This document shows, piece after piece, positions 58,741 to 64,000 of a stretch of DNA of 64,000 nt. The translations under genes and the position numbers were made by a program. Below the pieces are notes generated by a model. The model ran no database searches and was not told where the DNA came from. It was given only the letters and a program-made list of their open reading frames with translations. Origin of the DNA: Colius striatus. Its lineage: Eukaryota; Chordata; Aves; Coliiformes; Coliidae. Position 1 is the stretch's first letter; every line of letters starts with the position of its first letter. Location: the NCBI RefSeq assembly GCF_028858725.1, contig NC_084773.1:18546850-18610849 (forward strand). Direction: 5' to 3'.

Positions 58741-61700
58741 AGAGAAACTTGTCAAAAGCGTTTTACCTCTATCCATGCGACTGTCAGGCTAATCTTAAGC
58801 CTTCCAGAAACTTCTGTGTAATGCATATTTTTCAATTAACAACTCTCAATTTGAAGGAAGGTTTGTAATGTATTTCAGTTGTGAACTGCAAGATAAGCCA
58901 TACTAGTTTTCACATTTCTATCTTTTAAATTGTAACTGTTCTAGAAAATAACAAGAAACCAGAAGCTTTATTAAAAATAACATTAAGCCTTTGCGTCGTG
59001 TTAGTGCAACAGCCTGTGGCATTAGAATCCTTGTAAAAGCATCACCTTGCCTCTCCAAAGCAGATTGCCTTGTAACAGCTGTATCATCTCTAGTGTGACC
59101 ATTACCTCTGAAGAATTTTCTGTTGAAGCAAAGATTGTGAGGAAGAGGAGAGGCAATGACTTTCATGGGAGGCTATTCAGTGAAAACTGAGTTAAAGCCA
59201 TTCTCTGTCAGAGTGCAGTTTCCCTTGTCCTAGATTCTTGGTGATGGTGCAAGTGATGACTAGGAAATGTGGCCTTCAAAGGCAAAGGGAAATCAAACAG
59301 CATTCCAATGAACTAAAGGATCTTCTCACTGCATGTACTATAAGTGACAACTCACTCTTGAAGCAGTTCTGTGGCAACTCACTCTTGAAGCAGTTCCATC
59401 TCATTGTTCATTTAATAATGAAATATGCTGCTCAGGCAGTGATCCTTGGAGATGGTTGAGACAAATACATGTTACTACAGATGGACAATAGTTTCCATGA
59501 CTCTGCTATAGAAACAAAGTGAGATGGTTAAATTTTATGGTCTTACATATGTAGTAGATGTCCTGACTGTGCATTTTTATATAAATAATCATTCATTCAC
59601 ACCAATTTTATTTTCATCAGTCCTAAAACTCAATGTGTTTTATGTTTATCATTATCACAGGAGGAAACTATTCCCTTGAGAGCAGAAACCTAGTGAATTT
59701 TCACAGAAGCATCACACTAGCATTTCCTTCCTTGTGGGGCCTGCAGTGTTTGGCAATTGCAATTCTGCTGGGAACTTTAGCATGGCACCATTATAGCAAA
59801 TAATTTGAGTGGTTATGTGTGTAAGTACTGTTACTGGCAATAGCACTGAGCATTTCAGGTGAAACAGGTCTGATTTTTATGTCTGTTTTAAGAATAAGTG
59901 TTTCTCTATTTATAAAGATGTGACCCAGTACATAAATATACCTGAGTGAAGGCTGGTTTTAAAAAAAGAAATAAAAATCACTTGCTTGTTTGTAAATGGA
60001 GAAAGACAGAGACATGTGAAGCTCTCCTCTTTCTCCTCCTGAGGCTCTGTTGTAGGTTGAATTGGTGAGAAATGTCACTGATGAGGTTCCTAGAGATTGC
60101 GTGTTCTCAAATAAGGCAACACACAAGCAAATATTGTATGAGCACAGCAAACTTGTTCAAGAAGGGTCATGCAAAAGATATTCTGCTGTATGGCCAATGG
60201 AGTTTGTCTTCTGGGGGGGGCTAAAGAAACAGGCAGTAATGTAACACAGCTCGTATGTATTGCGCAGCAATTGTTTTGGTTTGGTGTATTTAAAGAAATT
60301 GCTTGTCCTGTTTGAGTCATCTGGTTGCTAACCTTACATTCAGTCAGTAGAAGTACTGTTCAGTAAGTCCCTGGTAAAAGCAGTGGCATTTGGCAGCAGC
60401 TCCCAGTCACTTGTTTAATATGGTATTTAATCTATTGGAAACAGACCGAAGTCTCTGAAAGGGTCTGAAGATTTCCCTCCCCTGGTAATATGTAGCCTTG
60501 AACTTGTAAAAAACAATTTGCTTAACTCTTTTATAAGAAAAGCTTAAATGCAGAGAGACAAACATTATCAAACACCAACTCTCTGATGTTTTTGACTAAT
60601 TATTTTGCTTCTTTCTAGTTAATGCTGGAAAAATAGTTATTTTACACACACTGGTTTGATTTTTTTTCCCAGTTCTAAAAAGACTTTAGATTTGCCAACA
60701 CTGTTTTGCTCTTCAAACTATACTACATGTTAAACTGAGCTTCAGTTTTACATATTTTTTGCAGTTGTAAGTTTGGAAAAACCCAAGTGCCTTTGTTTGC
60801 TTAATGAGATTGGCTTTTATGGATCCATATAACATCAGTGCCTTAATTACTACAAATGGATAATAAACGCTTCCCTATATATGAGAATGGGAGACACACT
60901 GTGTGACTGTCATTAGGAACAATTGGATTTTCTCCTGATAAGTTGGTAAAAAATGTAAATACTACAAATAAGTGCCTGAAGGCATGTGAGATAACCATGC
61001 AGCAAACCTCGTTGTTACAGAAATTGCTTCCTCTGTTGGAGTTGAACACTGAAGAAACCGAGTGATCGTTTGTGCATAAGTTGCAATGTTTTTTTATGTT
61101 CTTTGTGAACATTTTGCACTGAAGTGTCTGGTATGTCATTTTCTTGTGTTGCTGGAAAGAGCTGAGTATTATCAGAGGAGTGGTTAGGATCCAATTTTTC
61201 CTAGTGAGACCCAACTTCTTGACTTTAGGCAATGAAACCAACCCTGTGTTCTATGAAATATAGTCCAAAAAAAGCTGTCTTGTTCCTCCTATGTGAAGCA
61301 GCTCATATGGAATTTTTTGTGTTCAATGGGGAAAAGGAAAGTTGGCCCTTTGCATTGCACAAGCTCTTCAGAAACAAGCCATACCTTGTGCTGGTTGGGT
61401 GAGGTGTGTCACCAGCCCAGTTGCCATTTCTCCAAATGAATTAGCAGAAGCTGAACAGGCTTCTGCTGTTGATTCCAAGGAATGCAAACAGTTCTGTTTG
61501 GGGAACATCACAACAAGTTTCATTCAGGAAACGTTGCTTTGATTAGGGATTTACTTTTTTTTAATGAATCAAGAACAGGATTCACTGAGTTCCCTTCTCT
61601 CTAAATCTGTAGGGGTGCAGTGATGATCCACTCTTGATCTCCCATTGCTCTTTCTATGCCTTCCAAAGAGGCATAGCAGAGAGGGCCCAACAGACCTTTG

Positions 61701-64000
61701 AGAACTTCAGAGGTTTAGAACAAATGGACAAAACTAGCAAAGGGCCATCAAAATAAGAATACCACTCACGGATGCCCTATCAATATCCAGGAAACTTCAG
61801 CCTTCCTGAAGTCTCAGTTCACTGAAAGCAGAATGTGGTCAGAATCCCATGGGAGAACGGGAGCGTGACAGCAGAGTGCTTGTGGTTAAAAGCTTGGATG
61901 TGACTTGAGCTCTTTGCTCTGACATAGCAGCAGGTGCTATTGGGAGTGCTAGGCAACCTCATCCTGATCTCCAAAGGTGCAAACTGGTTGTTTATCACTG
62001 TAGATGTCAGCTTATGGTGTCATACTAACACTGGAATAGCTTTGTTGCTCATGTCTCTATTGCCCTCATGGTATAGTGTGCCTTTTATTTATTTGTCAAT
62101 ATGATGAGCAGATCTTCTGAGGACTACAGGGAATGCAATGGTTGCTCTGGGAATGGCTGCACTTTGTTCTGTTCTTGCATTGCATTGTGAATCTTCATTT
62201 TGTAGAAAGCTGCCATGTCATAAATTGAGAAGGCGGCAACACAAGATTAATTAGCTGTGCCATCCTTTATGTGGAAGATTTTATGATGTATTCTTCTCTG
62301 TACGAGACACCCATCATACCTACCTCTTAAAATGAAGACTGGTGAATAATGGCTTAGGCAAGCAATAAATACATAATGCAATGCCACCTTTGAACCTTGT
62401 AGCTTGTGTGTAGGTCAAAGATTATATGGGTTGTAATCATGATTTATGCTTTCAGTCTCTTGATATTTTTTAGACCATCTTTGCTTGTCTGTTGGTATGA
62501 CTTTAATTATTTCATTATTCCATTTATTTTTAGGAGGCCACTAGGATCCTTCTGATACTACTACAAAGTACATTTTCTGAGTTTTTGTTTCTGAATATGA
62601 AATAGCTCAAACTTTGTGTTCCATATACACACATTCCTTGTGTATAAAAGGCAAGCATATTCAGGAAAATGTCAATGAGTATGTCTTTGCAAGTGTCTAG
62701 ATACAAGATTAACATTTTGTGGAAGAGGATTTGATTTATTATTGGTAATAGGCTTAGGAATTGTCTGTCTTTTAGCAAATAATATAAACTTACTTCCTAA
62801 TTGCTGCAGAACAATAATTACAAGACATCTTGACAGCTTCTGTATTAATTAACCTCACACTGGTTGATTTGAAAGTTTAACCGATGACTGATGACTGTAT
62901 CTTGGAGCTTCTAAGCTTAAAAAGTGCATCAATCAAGCCTTAAGCTTAACTTGACAAAATAATTTGATCGTGGCAGATGCTTGTTTTCATGTCTCTGGCT
63001 GATTCTGATTCTTTGCTGTACCTGAGGTTATGGCAAAGAGCTTTCTGACCTGATGAAAGCAAATGTTGTCATTAAGTTCTGCTTTTTCCTATTCTTGCCA
63101 TTTGGCTTTGCTGCAAATAAAAGAAACTCGTACACAGCACTTGAGAATAGTACTTTTCATACAAAGCTCTGCTCTTATTCTCACCCTTTCAGGCTAAGCT
63201 GCCAGATTTGCTGATGGAGGAGTGCACTCTGTCTGCTGCTGCAAAGCACCTCCACAACTTCCATCCAAACACTGTGGATGGGCTGCCTTCCCTTCTTGGT
63301 TGTTTCCTTTACTCTGCAACTTGAAACCAACTGTTCTGTGGAGCAGTGGATGCTCTTGCATTGCCTGACTTCTTCTAGGACCACTCAGCTTGTAGCTTTT
63401 GTGCTGTGCCTTGTGCTGATATTTGGCAGGCTAGTTTTATATATATATGATCACAGAGAGATGCAGCAGCCAAGAAAGTCAGTATATTGTTTCTTCATTG
63501 GTATGCTCTTGGAGGATTGTCACTTCAGAGGTGAATGACATGTGATCCCTTCCCTCCTTTTTCAGTTTGTGCTTAAGTGTGTGCATTTCCACCAACATGC
63601 ATTCACCAAGTGTGGTGTGTTACTGTAAATCTCAGGCTTTGTCTCATTAGGCTTTTCTCTGGCACTTGGCAGTTTGTAGGATGAAGGAGGAGGATGGTGG
63701 CTGTGGGATGGATGCAGTAGTGTGTGTGGCCTAAGTGGTTTGAGGGGCTGGACGGCACACAGGAGCTAGACTGCTGGCCTGGCACTGCCATCCTGGCTGC
63801 TATTAGCACATCCTATCTTTGGTAATACTTCAAGTTTTTACCTGCTGCCTCTAAAACACGAGAGATATTTCAAAGCCGTGCTATTGTCTGTTATCACCGA
63901 TATTTTAAGCCACTATTAGCCATATTAATGTGAGTTTTACTTTGTGTTTCAGTTCTGCTGATCTGCATAATCCCATTAACTGTCTGGGACTTCAAGCGTG
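58741..64000. other. Intergenic, no gene seen
   Basis: No exon is recognisable. The stretch 62.2-62.96 kb is AT-rich and contains TTAATTA, TAATTA and TTAATTAA motifs with few repeats, as conserved non-coding elements often do. The PDZRN3 gene expected further on is not reached. Confidence 0.65.
59348..59396. repeat. 27-bp tandem duplication, 1.8 copies
   Basis: CAACTCACTCTTGAAGCAGTTC occurs at 59348-59369 and again at 59375-59396, a 27-bp period with 22 of 22 bases identical. The identity suggests a recent slippage duplication. It keeps frame in a 73-codon open frame, but that frame starts with GTG and has no known domain. Confidence 0.9.

Noticed and set aside
61654-61676. Hairpin with 7-bp arms CTATGCC/GGCATAG
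   Set aside because: The stem cannot be extended beyond 7 bp without mismatches, so it is too short for a microRNA precursor.
42521-64000. Possible bornavirus-like nucleoprotein remnant, as found near PPP4R2 in primates (EBLN2)
   Set aside because: No translated frame in this part looks like such a nucleoprotein. The primate insertion is lineage-specific and is not expected in a bird.

Overview
This window is vertebrate nuclear DNA, almost certainly from a bird. Two multi-exon genes with consensus GT-AG introns lie head to tail on the + strand. The interspersed repeats are CR1 LINE fragments and solo endogenous-retrovirus LTRs of types I know from avian genomes. The species cannot be fixed from the sequence. 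The two LTR types are ones I associate mainly with non-galliform birds, but that is from memory.

Layout. Positions 1-3477 hold the last four coding exons of GXYLT2 (glucoside xylosyltransferase 2), followed by a 3' UTR of uncertain length. A spacer of about 12 kb follows. PPP4R2 (protein phosphatase 4 regulatory subunit 2) is complete: it starts in a CpG island at about 15.5-16.4 kb, has its ATG at 15929, and ends with a stop at 42518-42520. It has nine coding exons, 406 codons, an 18-kb second intron and several poly(A) signals out to about 44.0 kb. From 44 kb to the end there is no recognisable protein-coding gene. The same order and orientation, GXYLT2 then PPP4R2, is what I know from the human 3p13 locus, where PDZRN3 lies further downstream. 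The right-hand 20 kb therefore probably belongs to the PPP4R2-PDZRN3 spacer.

Repeats. CR1 fragments occur at 10.65, 20.15-20.69, 22.27-22.71, 30.52 and 47.8-48.17 kb, with a doubtful one at 49.04 kb. Two solo LTRs of 973 and about 560 bp lie antisense to PPP4R2 in its second intron. A short palindromic element at 58.68 kb looks like an internally deleted ancient DNA transposon.

The region most worth a second look is an orphan CpG island at 48.17-48.49 kb, beside the 3' end of a CR1 copy and away from any known gene start. It carries a YY1-type CGCCATTTTG motif. On the minus strand it holds a short open frame with a strong start context that runs into a consensus splice donor inside the CR1 tail. 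On the plus strand a consensus donor lies just downstream. Whether it is transcribed cannot be told from sequence. I found no new protein system, CRISPR array, operon or other prokaryotic feature. Most open frames of 60-130 codons here are chance frames in introns and intergenic DNA.
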